Positions 13,801 through 26,776 of a stretch of 64,000 nucleotides of DNA are shown one piece after another. This stretch comes from Ophiosphaerella korrae (Eukaryota; Ascomycota; Dothideomycetes; Pleosporales; Phaeosphaeriaceae), in NCBI GenBank assembly GCA_028456385.1, contig JALNQF010000168.1, positions 31,235 to 95,234 on the forward strand, in the 5' to 3' direction. How positions within the stretch are numbered: position 1 is the stretch's first letter; the number at the start of each line of letters is the position of its first letter. The notes under the pieces were generated by a model. That model searched no databases. It was not told where the DNA came from and was given only the letters and a program-made list of their open reading frames with translations. The translations under genes and the position numbers were made by a program.

Positions 13801-14695
13801 TTATTAGCCTCTCTTCTTACTAAACCTAATATAAGCGCTAGATCTATTACTAGTTAATAGCTACGTTAAACGCCTACAACTTATCTCTTATAATTAACTT
13901 CGTAATAGTAGTAGACTTATATATATTACTAACTAAGTCCTTAGAGAGGTAGAAGTCTACAAAATCCTCTAATAATATCCCTATCCTAATATTATAAAAT
14001 ACCTTAGTTATAAAGTTTATAATAGCTAAATTATAAGTATCTACTTTATTAAGTACCTAGAAACCCTAATATAACTATAAAGTCTAACTATATAAAATTT
14101 AATAAATATCTATTTAGAATTTATACGTTAACTAATACTACTAAATAATATACTAATCTCTTTATTATAATAATAACCCTACAATATTATTAAATATAGC
14201 TATCTATTAAATAAGAGGATAACAAGGTATAGCTTCTACTATCTACTACTAGAATAACTTTTAATAAGAGACTATAATATTATAGAAAGATATATAGAGA
14301 ACCTATTATTAAAGTACTATTTACTTTAGTAGAATATAAGATCCTAAACTAGGATATATTATAGATTTATAGCCTAAAATTTTTACTCTTTACTTACTTA
14401 ATTTAGAAGACGTAGTAATTTACTAGTTAAAAGGTAGGTATAGTTTTACTAGTAATTATTATCCTATAAGAGTTAATATTTTACAATTTTAGTAAGATAT
14501 ACCTTATTAGAATATACCTTTTAAATATTAGTTAGAAGTTTCCTAAGAGATACTATAATTTTCTACTATCTTAGAGGTAGTAACACTAAATTTTATAATT
14601 TTACATAATATTAAACTTTTAGGTAGTAATATATATAATTAGTTATTATTAAGATTACGTAAATAGGGCTTAGCTATATAAAGAGTACTTTCTTA
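10861..14695. mobile_element. Interior between long inverted repeats
   Basis: The 3.8 kb between the inverted repeats would hold the transposase if this is one element, but no transposase motif could be read. All frames are heavily interrupted. The interior carries a 23-bp tandem array at 12,813-12,904. Treating it as a transposon body is inference from the flanking inverted repeats alone. Confidence 0.35.
12813..12904. repeat. Minisatellite, 23 bp x 4
   Basis: Four head-to-tail units of exactly 23 bp start at 12,813, 12,836, 12,859 and 12,882. The consensus is close to GCGTATATAGAGAGGGATAG followed by AAG. Units differ by G/A changes. There are no spacers between units, so this is not a CRISPR array. 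The 23-bp length is not a codon multiple. Confidence 0.9.
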
Positions 14696-14848
14696 AAGAG
14701 TTAGAGTTAGGCGTCTAGGGTATTTATACTAGTCTACTAGAGTTAAGCGTTTTAGATATAGTGAAGCTATAAAAGGAGTTAAGCTAATAAGAGTATATTA
14801 GCTAGATCTTTAACCTAGGCGTAGCTATCACGATATAAACTAACAAAC
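14696..14848 (-). repeat. Long inverted repeat, right copy
   Basis: Reverse complement of 10,704-10,860. This copy keeps a few unmutated CA/TG sites, for example the ATCACG at about 14,828 and TAACAAAC at 14,841, where the left copy reads the mutated forms. It is therefore the better template for the ancestral repeat. Confidence 0.75.
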
Positions 14849-17800
14849 AAGAACTAATATAGTAGATACCTAAGTTAAGCTTAGATAGATTACTTACAAA
14901 AGCTACTCTAGCTATAGACTTAAATATTAGTTAGTCTTTCTAAACCCTAGCTACGTCCCTCTAAGTATTTATAGATCTACTACTTTTAATTAGTACTCTT
15001 TAAGCGTGTATACAAGCTATTACTAAGATACGTAGGCTTTAGTATTACTACTTTAATCTAGCTTACTAGAGCTATTCTATACGTATATACTATAGTGCCT
15101 AAACCTTAACTATTATTAAAAGATATCTTAATATAGTACTTATATAGTAGGTAAGTATTATACTATATTATTTTCTTATTATAGTTTACTTAGATTTACT
15201 AAAGTAGAGGAATAAAAGATATCTTTCTTTAAATAGTTAAAGATAGGCACTTCTTTATAGTTTCTATTATATAGCTTATAAATATATTAGTTAGTAGAAT
15301 TCTAATTAGTCTATAGTATAAACTATAAGTTACTTTTCTAGTAAACTTATATACTCCTATATCTTTTATTGTACTTACTAATATTACTAAGTTGTTTATA
15401 GCGTATAATAGTTACTTTTAACAATTCTAATTATAGTATTACTACTTAAAAATATAACAAATTAGCTATTAAGCTACGACGCTATATATACGTAGTTATA
15501 TAGTAATCTAGGAACTCTAGTATAAGGGGTTTTCCTAGCCTTAAAGATAGATATTATAGTAGTTCTTAATAAAGAACTAAAAAGAATACTAGTAGATAAT
15601 ATAATAGAATTTCTAAAGCGAAATATCTAGATATAGTACTCTAGGTAGAGTATTCCCTATTAAAGAGGATATATATTCTATAGGCTACCTAGAACTAAAA
15701 AATCTAGTTTTACTCTTTCTATTACTAGGCACTTTAATCTAGACGTTTATATTCTTAATATCCCTACACTTAATAACTAGACTATATAGAAACTATTTAC
15801 TAAGCTCCCTTAATATTATATTATTACTTAAAGATATTAATACTATTAGCGTAAAATAAACTCTACTATAAAATCTCGTAATAATAGCTACTATATAGGC
15901 TAAGATAACCTTACTTTTATAGGTAAGTAAATAGTATTAGGTAGCTTATATTACTACGTAGCTCTTATTACTAATCTCTATATTAGTATAGGCTTAGTAG
16001 CTTATACTAAAACTCTTACTCTTATAACAATTAACTATTATAGACTTCTATAATTATTATAGTATACGTATATATTTTACTAACTTACTATATACTAGCT
16101 TTTATATATACCTTATTAAATTAATTAAGTTTATCTACGTAGCTTTCTCTAACTTTACTACTACTTTCTTTATTCTTACGCCTATCTAAGTTTAGACTAA
16201 TATCTTGTTTACGTTCTATTCTTTTAAAAGAAGAGATAGATTTACTTAAAAGATATAGTAGCTTCTTACGTATTCTATAACTATATATACTATTACTACT
16301 ATCTTCTTTATTATAAAGGTTACTTAAAGGCGTATATAGAGTTTTAGCACTATTACCTTTTATCTATATAAACGTCTTACTATAATAACGTATAAGTAAT
16401 AGGGCTACTCTACTTATATAGGTTAAAGCTAATATATAGCTTAGGCTAGAGTTTCTTAATTAGATAAAAGAGTAGGTAAGTCTAGTCTAGAAAGTAGATA
16501 ATAGCTATTAGCACGAATATCTTACTACTATATTATATAAGTAATAAAGCTACTCTTTTAGATAGTATAAAGGCTATATATAAATTAGTTCTAATATTAT
16601 ATAGTTTTACTACTTTTTAGAAAGAAAAAGTAGAGAAAATAATAAATAACTTATATATTACTTATTACTACTATACTAAAGCTACTTTTATCTTTCTACT
16701 ATAATATTACTATAAGCTACGCCTTAATAACTTACTAAGAGAAGTTATATAGAGTTCCTAATATTAAAGTAACTAGCTATCTATAACTACTAGATAGATA
16801 TATCCTAGTACTTATAACTCCTAACTATAGTAAATATAGGTATTTTAAGTAAATAGGTACTTAGGGCGTATACTCTCTTAGTTATATATCTATTAACGCT
16901 ATTAAGATTAAGGCTTAGATACTCTATTTATATAAAGGTTTATATTAGTAGAGGTATATATAACTATATATAGAGACGCTACCTCTTCTAAGAGAGTAGA
17001 GTAAAGTAATAGTAGTTAGAACCTAGTATAGTAACTTAACTCTTATAATTAGCTATATTAGTAAGCTATTATAAACTATAGTGCTTAGATATAAGTAGAG
17101 CTTCCTTAGTATAGTACTTCTTATTACAAGGTACTAAATAGCTATAATTCTAAGCTAAGTACCTAGAGTAAATAGAGTACTAGAGTTTACTAAATAAAGA
17201 GGTATTTTCTAGTTAGATACTTTATAGACTAATATCTCTTTATTATAGTTTTTACTTTTTTTATTAGCTTTATTATTTACTTCTTAGGTAAGCTTTTACT
17301 AAGTATTATCTTTATATATAAAGATACTATAGTACTTTAAAAGAAAAAGTATAATTACTTCTAGGAGATAGTAGTTACTCTCTTCTTTAGTATCTATTAA
17401 GCTAGCCTCTCTATAGCTAGTATTATTGCGATCGCTATTATAGTTAGTATAGATATAGTACCTAATTAGCTAGACGTAGTTATTTTAAGTTACTTTCTAC
17501 TTTTTATTAGTAGAAATATAAAAATTATTATATAAAATTAATTAGTTTATAAACTAATAATATATTTAGCTTACTTAAATACTCTATATTTCTAAATTTT
17601 CTTACTAGACTATATAGTTAGTATATATTATTACTATCTTAACTACTCCTAATATTACTATTTATATAAATTAAGCCTTCTATTTTAGCCTTTTAAATTT
17701 TACTTATAGTAGTTAGAGATAAGAATATATACTTTATTTATAAGGCTATACTACTATTTTGTATTACTATAGCGTTACTTATATTTTTAGTAGTCTAGTA

Positions 17801-18480
17801 TAATCCTTTAAGAATCTATTAGTACTTAGAGTAGGATAACTTTAGGTTTATATATTTTCTAGAATTATCTCTTATTATAAACGTAGTTTTAGTATTAGGC
17901 TAGATAAGTAGAGTAATTATTCTTTATTATCTATAGTTTACTAATAAGAAAATAAGTACTTGTATCTACTAGAGTATATTTCTTATATATTTTTACTTCT
18001 AAGCTTATATAGTCTAATTTAGGTAGGTTTATATATTTATATAACTAGTAAATTTACTTACTTTTTATATAGCTAGTATTAAGCGTTATATTATTAAGCT
18101 TATTAGACGCTTAGCTTGTATAAAGAATAGTAACGTTAAGGAAGTAGTAAGACTAAAGAGCTTACTAGCTACTATAAGATCTATAAGTAGATAAAGATAA
18201 TAACAATATAGTAAGACGCTTAGTAAAAATTAATCTAATAGTAGTAGGAATTATATAGTATTATTTATAGCTTAAGTATCTAAACTAATAAAGTAAGTAT
18301 AATTAGAAAGTAGCTAAAATATTCCTAATTAGTACTTATTTCTACCTTTAATTAACTCGATCCTATCTATACTACTATTAAATAGCTTGTATATACGTAG
18401 TCTAAAGTTAAATTTAACTAACTTATAATATAATTATAAATTTACCTTAACTATCTTAGTAAATACTTTAGTATTTACCT
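14849..18480. other. RIP-degraded sequence upstream of a transposase relic
   Basis: If the pogo-type transposase ending at 19,215 was full length, its helix-turn-helix and DDE domains should lie in roughly the last 1.2 kb of this stretch. I could not identify their motifs. A segment at 15,860-15,896 matches 19,245-19,281 in the same orientation; the second copy follows the transposase stop. The first copy could mark the 3' end of another, unrecognised copy. Confidence 0.5.
15860..15896 (+). repeat. Direct repeat of transposase 3' flank
   Basis: The 37 bases around CTCTACTATAAAATCTCGTA match 19,245-19,281 with C/T changes only at first, then diverge. The 3.4-kb spacing exceeds a usual Fot1-type element of about 2 kb, so the two are probably separate copies rather than ends of one element. 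Confidence 0.6.
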
Positions 18481-19215
18481 CTATCTTAGTAATAAGTAAA
18501 GCCTAATTACTAAAGATAATAGCTAGACTAACTAGTTAAGAATTCTTACTTTCTCTCTATACCTACTCTATTAAGTCTAGCTAATTATATAGCTTAGCTC
18601 CTATCTATAGCTTAGCTTAAAGCTAAAATACTAATAACTTTACTTTATTACTTTTAAGCTTAATATAAGCTTATATAATATAAGAATAAAAGGCTCTAAG
18701 TAGCTCTTAGTATTAAAGAAAAGTATAAGAAAAAGAGTAAGCTTTTTAACCTCTAGTAGTGCAAAAAGTACTATAGTAGAACTATTTTCTAGTTACTATA
18801 TAAGATAAAAGAAGCTTACTATTATAAGAAAGTAAAAGAGTAAGAGAAAGAGTAAGAAAAAGTTTAAAAAGCTAAGAAGAGAGAACTATAATAGGCTACT
18901 TACTAATATAATAAAAAGTTAGCTAAAGAGAAGTATATAGTATAAGAGGTAGCTAAGTTAGTAAGAGAGAAAAAGAGAGTAGAAAAGGTAGCTTAGCGTA
19001 TAGCTTAGCACGTAGCTATTAATACTAAAAACTCTATATAACCTAGCTAGAAGTAAAAGAAAAAAGCTTTAAGTTTACTTACTTAGAAGAATAAGCGTAG
19101 TAAATAGGTAGTTAATACTATAAGTAGTAAAGAGTTTCTAGTAGCTATATTAGTAGCTCTACTTAAAACTGCTTACTTTAGCTATAACGTTAGCCTCCTA
19201 GTAAAATTTAAATAG
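18481..19215 (+). pseudogene. Fot1/pogo-type transposase, C-terminal half, RIP-inactivated
   Basis: Reading frame 1 from about 18,541 gives a Lys/Glu/Arg-rich coiled-coil tail with stretches such as KAKKRELQQATYQYNKKLAK, then a basic stretch and the terminal NVSLLVKFK before a TAG at 19,213. Stops inside the frame are all TAA/TAG and read as Gln. This order (charged coil, basic KRK-like segment, Ser/Ala-rich linker, closing LPxKFK-like end) is what I know from the tails of fungal Tc1/mariner-pogo (DDE_1, Fot1-like) transposases. Such enzymes cut and paste DNA at TA targets in the nucleus. The catalytic half was not recognised upstream, so the start is arbitrary. The relic is dead: more than ten stops. 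Confidence 0.6.
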
Positions 19216-20838
19216 TCTAAATTACTTATAAGCTTCTAGTTATTACTCTACTATAAAATCTTGTAATAATAGCTATTATATATAACTAGCTCTATAGCCT
19301 TATTTTTAAGATTATAACTTTAGTATTTACGTATATTATATAAATACATGTATACTACGTATAGATATATTACTAGTTAAAGTAGATAGTATAATACTTA
19401 GGATAGTACAATACCTACTCTAAATACTAAAGTAGTAGCTAAATATAAAGCTATAGAGCTACGTATAATAGCTATTATAATAATATTTTCTAGAGTTAAG
19501 CTCTATAGGCCTTAATTAATATATATAGCTATCTATATTTAACTAGTAGCTTAATTACTTAGCTATAACGTAACTAAGATAGTAGTAAAGCTACTATAGT
19601 ACTTAATACTTCTCTATAATATTAAGGCTATATAATAGCTTTCTTTTTTAAGTTTACTTAAGTAGATACCTTAAAGCTACTCTTCTTATACTTCTAAGTA
19701 GCTTTAAGAGCTTATTTAAGTTATTATTAAGTCTTATAAGTAGCTATTCTAGAGGCTTATTTTACTACTTTCTTAGCCCTTTTATTTTTATATACTACTT
19801 AAGCTACTACTCTTACTATACGCTACTACTAAAGTACTTAAAACTTAGCTTACTTCTACTCCTCTCGTATATAAGCTCTCTTAGCTTTCTAGAGTTTACT
19901 ACTCTTCTTCTAGCTTTTACTACTACTAATAATTATATACTTTCTCTACCTTCTTAAAAGACTAGAATATAGCTCTACTATTATACTTATTATACTACTT
20001 TAGAAGTAAAAGCTTACTTTACTTTCTATATAGTCTCTTATTAGTAAGAGCTTATCTAAGACTATAAACCTTATACTTAAAGAAGCTTTTTTAAACTAAA
20101 ATTTAATAGAAAGCTTAGCTAAGCTTTTAAGCTTATAGGTTACGTTTATCTTTTACTACTTAGTAGAGTAAGCTCTTAGTTTTTCTCTAGTTTAAAGTAC
20201 TTAAAGCTAAAAAGTTACTATTACTTAAGCTACTTTATATAAGCTACTTATAGTTAAATCTTTTAAGTATTACTTTTAGTTTAAGAAGTAAGAAGCTAGT
20301 TACTAGTTTTAGCCTAGGCGTTATATAAAACTAATACCTACTAGTATCTTTATATAAGTATAGTTTATTTAATACTATAACTTTTAGTAATTTATATATA
20401 ATTAAGTTCTTCTTTAGGTTCTAGTAATTTAATAGCTATAAAGGTAGCCTTAATTAGCTCTATATTAATATAGTTATATAGCGTTAAAGTTAAGGTAAGA
20501 TTTTAATAGAGTAGGCGTTGCGCTATCTTAGGTATTACGCTATCTACTTTAGTAGTAGCTATAATTAATACTAAGACGATATAATAGAACTATATAAAAA
20601 ATAGTACTACTTAAAGTATTTATTATATTACTTATTAAAAAGTTCTATATTAAAATTATACCTAAACTAGCTTTAGTATATATACTATAGGAGCGTATTG
20701 TAGTTCTTACTTTTAGGCCCTTAATTATAGTTCCTATTTTAAGATCTTAGCTATAGCCTACTTTTTAGTTCTTGTTAATATTAGTACTAACTTTAACTAG
20801 TCTCTAATTAGTTTATTTAGCTAAGACTTTTAATTAAC
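19216..20838. other. RIP-degraded sequence, no gene assigned
   Basis: The first 60 bases include the copy of the 15,860 repeat. Around 19,640-19,960 the minus strand has a Ser/Gln-rich frame with many stops, too weak to call. Nothing else was recognised. Confidence 0.55.
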
Positions 20839-21070
20839 CTAATTAACTAAAGCTATAAGAATTAGAGATCTCTCTTAAGATAAGTACCTAAAAGTAAAAA
20901 CTAAGAGATTATATAGAATTAGCTTAAATATAAGTAGCTATAAAGAAAGAGTAGTATAATTCTAGAAACTAGTAGATTATATAGGCTCTCTCTAAAAATA
21001 AGTATATAAATATAGGAACTAAGAGATTATATAAGATCTTTCTTAAAATAAGTATCTAAAAAAGAGATAA
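20839..21070 (+). repeat. Degenerate tandem repeat, about 50-68 bp units
   Basis: The motif AACTAAGAGATTATATAG or a close variant starts at 20,899, 20,967 and 21,017. It is followed by CTCTCTTAAAATAAGTATCT-like sequence in the later units and before the first one. Read in one plus-strand frame the repeat gives a Lys/Gln-rich, coiled-coil-like peptide with stops at Gln positions. That reading is inference. Confidence 0.5.
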
Positions 21071-24000
21071 AAGTAAGAAAGATAATTAGACTAAGTCTAG
21101 AGAAAGTATACTTTAGAAAATAAAATACTATACTTAGGTTAATACTAGTTATAAAACTATACCTTATAGTTTATAGTATACTTGTTAATTAGTAAGCTTT
21201 AGCTTCTTACTACTATAATAGTTAGCTAAATTATTTCTATTTATAAGTAATAGGTATAAGACTACTAAGAATATACACTACTTAAGATAAGTAGTAGTTA
21301 ATATAGAAACTACTTAGTATAACTACTAGTTACGTATTAGCGTAACGAGCTAATAATAAATTATAGTTATTAGATAATCTCTTTTTATAGGCTAGTAGAA
21401 GAAGAGTATAAAAGTAAGTATACTTTTTCTCTTAATAAGAAATAGCTAGCTTTATAGTACTACTATTAAGCTCTTACTACTTTAGAGTCTTAGCTTTATA
21501 GCTTTATAGTTTTTATTTAACTTTAGCTATACTTCTAGTAAGTATCTACTATACTAGTAGCTCTCTACTCTCTAGAGATAGAAGAGCGCTAGATCTTAGT
21601 ATATAATATAGTAAGCTCTAGCTACCTCTATAATAAGATAAGGTCTCTCTATAAGTTCTAATAGTTTAAAGAATATTACGTAATTTTTTATAGTTATACT
21701 ATAATAAATTTATAGTATATATTTTATAAGCTATAGATACTAACTAAAGAAGTATATTGTTTTACTATTCTTACTAAATATTAGTTAACTTATTTAGATT
21801 ACGCTACTATAGTAAACCCTACTAAGGAAACTAATAGACTACTAGTCTTTTTAGCTTATACCTTTACTAAAGAGGTCTATTACAACTAAATATAAAAAGA
21901 TATTAAGAAGATATTATATATTATCTATCTTGTAAACGTATATAGGTAATTAAAAGAAGCTAGTATTACTAATAAAAAGATTCTAGCTACTTCTCTTTTA
22001 TATAACTTAATTAAAGATAAAAAGACTATATAAGTAGAAAAACTAAAGTAATTTAGATTTTATATTACCTTAATTATAGAAGAGCTTATAGAGAAGAATA
22101 AAGAAACTTAAATTAAGAATATACTATTACTTTTAGATAGAGCTAGAATTATTAAAGTAGCTAATAAGCTAGATAATCTAAGAAGTCTACTCTTTAAAAT
22201 TCCTAAGATATAGATAATAGAGAAAGTAAAAGAATATTTTAGATAGAGTAAAGATATTATATATAGTTATTAATAAAAGAACTCTAAAAATTAGTAGCTA
22301 GACGTAGCTTTCTAAAAACTTAAAAGAAATTTTAACACTATTCTTAAAACTATAAAAAAAAAAGAGTAGTTAGATTTAGAGCTTTAAGCTTATATATTTA
22401 TAAGTTTTTGTACTTAAGGGGTACTTTATATAATTAAGGAAACCTAAAAGATAAAGAAAAAGATAGTTAACTAAAAATAGTGTTCTAGACGTACTATAGA
22501 GTATAGAGTTCCTTAGAATTATCTTAATTTAGTATTAATAGCTATATTTATACTTAACTTTATAGATTATATTAAAGGCTCTATTCTTAGCTTACTCTTA
22601 AAGTAGCCTTTAAGTAATATAGAGCCTATATATTACTAGGCGTAAAGAGTTAGATTATTTACCTTATCTATCTAAGCTCTTGTAGTTACCTCTATAATAG
22701 TTAGTAAAGGAGTTAAAGATAAGAGATAATACTATAAACTATAGTTCTTATTACGTTAGTATTTTCTATATTAGTGTTAGAACTAGTTATTATTATATAG
22801 TATACCTTATATAGTAATAATATTAGTAGGGTACTATTTATATATTTTCTAGTACTTAGTATACTACGTCTAAACTATATACTAGAGGTATAAATATTTA
22901 TAGTAAACTTTAGTATAGTTATATATATTAGAAAAGTTAAATAGAAGAGGCTTAGCGCGTATAAGATAAAGAATTTAAGATATATAACTAAAGACCTATA
23001 TTAGGTATTTAGACTTAATATACCTAATATTAGGAATCTTCTACTAGTGTAGTTCTCTTAAGCCTACGTAGAAGCTTTATAAGTACTAAGTATAAGCCTA
23101 GTATTATTAGAAATAAGAAGAATACCCTAGTATATAATCCTAGAATAACCTTAGCTATAGAGTATAGCGCTAGTTTTACTTTCTATATTATTAATACTAT
23201 ATTATAGTAGGTTTATACCTAGAGTATTATAACTAAGCCTATTATTAATAGTGCTAGATCCTATCTCTTAAATCTTAGCTAGAACTAAAGCTACCTACTA
23301 ATAAGCCTTAAATTAACTTTTAGAGAAACTATATATAAGACTATAAGTAGCTAAGTATAAATTAGAGTAAGGATATTATACTTTAATTAATACTAAAGTA
23401 TAGTTTAATTAATAGGCGTCTAAAAATAAAAATATAATAAAAAAACTTATATAAAAAAGAAGTAGGTTAAAAGAAGTACTAATACTTACTACTTACTTAC
23501 AAGTTAGCTAGAACTTATATATTATACTAATATATAGTAATTTATCTTACCTCCTTTATATAGCTACGAATTATTACTACTATTAAGTTAAAAGAAAGTA
23601 TTTCTAGACTATATCTAAAACGCTATAAATACGCGTAGATAAGGTTAATTAATAGGCTAATATATTTCTACTCTCTACTAATTAAGAGATTACTACGTAC
23701 TATTAAGGAAAGAGTAATAATTTACTATCTAATAGATAATTTACAATTACGTAGTAGATAAGTCTAGTATATCTTATAATAATTAAAAGCTTATTATAAA
23801 AGGTAATATAGCTCTAAGGTAGTTTTCTAACTAACGTATAAGTATATTATATTAGTTTGTAGTCGCTTAATAAGATTAATTAAATACTTGTAAATATTAC
23901 TCTAGATTCTAAGTAGATATACAAGAACCTAAAGAATTCTAGAGCCATAATTAATAATAATATAATTATAGAGGTAAAAAGGAAATTCTAATATAAAGGT

Positions 24001-26536
24001 AGATATTTATTAATATAAAATACTTACTATACAAGTATAATAGCTTTAGAGATAAAGGCGAGTATAATAGATAAAGGAGAGAAACTATAAGTTCTAATTT
24101 AGAAACTAAGTCTAACTAGAAAGCTACTAAGTTAAATAGTTATATAATAAAATTCGTTTTATTAAGCTTAAATAGTAATACTTAAAATATATAAATAATA
24201 CTCTTTATAGTCTTAGTGTAAATCTAGCTTAATTTATAAGGAATCCTAGTCTCTTTTTTACGCTAGAAGGGGCCTACTTAAATATATTATCTATAGCTAG
24301 TTAATCTTATCTTTAAGTTAATATATATAACTATATATAAGTTTAATATAAGTATAGTTACTTCTAATATACTATATAAACGTAGTATATAAAGTATCTA
24401 GAGACTTATAAGAGATATCCTCTTAATATTATTATAGCGTAAGTAAATGTTATTTTATAGTACTATATCTAATACTATTAGTAGTAAATACTAGCTTAAT
24501 AAGAACTATAGTTTATTCTAGTATACTAATACTATATATACGTCTAACTTCTATTAGTAAGAGACTATAAAAATTCTAAGGAGAGATAAAAGTAAATATT
24601 CTTTCGATATAATTTTAAGTTAATATTAAGTTCTTTCTAGCTATCTCTTTATAGATATTTAATTAACGGGTTCCTAAATAGAAAGATTTTAATAAAAGTA
24701 CTAAATTAACTTAGTAGGAGTTATATAATAGGAGCTAGCTATAGGTCCTAAAAATTAAATAGTAGTACTACTAATATAAAGATATTATTCTATATAAAGT
24801 TACTTTTCTTTATTATATTACCTTACTTAAATAAAAAGAGAGGAGTTAAAAGATTAAACTAGTAAATAGAGAAGTAAAAACAAGATACTTTTTAGCTAAT
24901 TAAAAGGAGAAGAAATTAGTAACACTTCTACTTTAATAAGAGATAGGAATTATAGTAAATAAAAGAATAAAAGGCTTAGGTCTTTAGTAATATTTAAGCT
25001 TAAAAGCTTAACTAAAGTAACTAACTCTTAGTATACTCTACTTTAATATATTCTATCTTAAAGAAATTATATACCTCTTTAGTACTAGAGAGGACAAACT
25101 TTAACTATATAATATACTTATAGTAGTATATATTTAGGCGTAAGTAGAAGTATAAGTAGTATTAATATAATACTAATTATTTATTTAATTATTATATACT
25201 ATCTATTATAATAGTTAGAATCTAATATATATAGAATATAGTATAACTTACCTTTAGAGATTCTATACCCTAGTATCTATTATATCCTAAGTATAGAGTA
25301 CTAACCCTAAGTTTTTACCTTCTACTATAGCACTTTTAATATCTATTTTATATACTACTAGTACTATAAAGACTTACTATAAAAAGTAGTTCTTTCTATA
25401 TCTCTTAATTAAGCTATATTTTAAGGTTAGTAGAAGAAATAACGTTAAGTAAGATATATAAAGTAGAGTAAGTATTAGTATTTTAGTAAGGATTATTTTA
25501 TCCCTATATTATTTCCTTAGGACTTACTAAATAAGTAAAACTATATAGTTTATATAGTACCTAAGGATATAAGTTACTTAATAATATAAGTTTAGAAATA
25601 TTAACTAGTATATATTAAAACTTTACTACTTAGAACTAAAACTAATTACTAATTAATATCTATATTAATATAAACCTAGCTAGAAATACTAACTAATAAA
25701 GATATATAATTAATATAAATTTTCTATATTAAAGATATTTCTAATTATAGAGAAAGAGGCTTACTACTCTAGCTAAAGATAGATAGAAAAAGTAGACTCT
25801 AGTAAAAAGGAAATATTTTCTAATATTAATATACTAGATTAAGATAATAAGCCTAGTAGACTAGAGTGCGCTATATAAAATAGAAGGATATATTATTTTT
25901 AGAAATATATATTAAAATAAATAAACTTATTCTTGTATTAGTAACTATTTTATATTTTTAGAGTAATATAAACTTTAAAATATAACTTACTATATAAAGT
26001 AAATATTAATAATAAGGTATATATAGCCTATTAAGATTATAAAAGCTTATAAAGTAAGAGAAAATAGCTAAAAATAAAAAAAGTAGTAATAATATAAGTA
26101 CTAAAGATAAATACTTTTATTAGTACTATACCTATTTTAGACTATATATAGAAAAAATAAGTAACTCTAAGTAGTATAGTAACTACTATATAGAATAGTA
26201 AAGTTACTTCTACTATAGTATAAAAGGAATATATAAATCTATACTTAGAGATATAGCTTAGAGTATAGTTAGTAGTAGAAAATATATAGAAAGTAACTAG
26301 TATAAAGTAAAGGTAGTAAAGTAAAAGTAAAAGATAAAAGACGTTTTAGCCTTATTAGGAGTATATATATATAAAGGAATTCTTCTACTATCTTATTAAT
26401 TAATTAGATATACTCTTAGTAAGTATAGCTTTAGTATAAGGATATTAGGTAGGAATTATCTTAAAAGTAAGTCTAAAGCGTATAGAGGCGTATATAATTA
26501 AGCTATTTATTTAAGCTAGATAGAAGTAAGTAGGTT
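21071..26536. other. RIP-degraded sequence with weak coding traces
   Basis: A plus-strand frame from about 21,775 to 22,480 has fewer stops than its neighbours and Lys/Glu/Leu-rich content, but it then merges into a stretch where nearly every sixth codon is a stop. I do not call a gene. The dispersed 50-bp repeat has a third, partial copy at 26,311-26,365. No LTR, terminal inverted repeat or domain was recognised elsewhere. Confidence 0.5.
26311..26365 (+). repeat. Dispersed direct repeat, copy 3 (partial)
   Basis: The segment around ACGTTTTAGCCTTATTAGGA matches the cores of the repeats at 661 and 5,065. Its upstream part (AAAGTAAAGGTAGTAAAGTA) is a looser match. Confidence 0.5.
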
Positions 26537-26561
26537 TAGCGTAAAGAACTTCTTTACGCTA
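26537..26561. repeat. 25-bp perfect palindrome
   Basis: Arms TAGCGTAAAGAA and TTCTTTACGCTA flank a single C. It sits 170 bases left of the larger hairpin at 26,732-26,776. Both may be termini or junctions of small inverted-repeat elements. Confidence 0.8.
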
Positions 26562-26731
26562 GGGTTTCCTTTTAGTAAATATAGCTTTACTTTACGTAGA
26601 TAAAGTATAAGTAAACTAAGTATAGTCTTAGGGTATATAGATAGTCTTAAACTAAGAAGCTAGTTATAAGAGTAAGCGTTAGCTTCTAAAGTAAGAATAA
26701 GTTAGGAAGAGCTAAAGATATTAAGGATACG

Positions 26732-26776
26732 CTAGTCTAAAAGTAACTTTCCTTTAGAAAGTTACTTTTAGACTAG
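26732..26776. repeat. Perfect hairpin, 19-bp arms, 7-base loop
   Basis: Arms CTAGTCTAAAAGTAACTTT and its exact complement flank CCTTTAG. No T-run follows either arm, so it is not a bacterial-type terminator. Perfect arms in RIP-damaged DNA are notable. A small foldback or MITE remnant is a possible origin. Confidence 0.85.

Noticed and set aside
19640..19960. Minus-strand Ser/Gln-rich frame as a gene
   Set aside because: Stops are dense and no motif or matching second copy supports it.
22480..23310. Long plus-strand frame with many stops readable as Gln
   Set aside because: About one codon in six is a stop, no better than neighbouring frames. Reading every stop as Gln makes any RIP-damaged frame look long, so this is not evidence of a gene.
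26732..26776. Hairpin as an intrinsic terminator
   Set aside because: No T-run follows either arm and there is no gene upstream on either strand.
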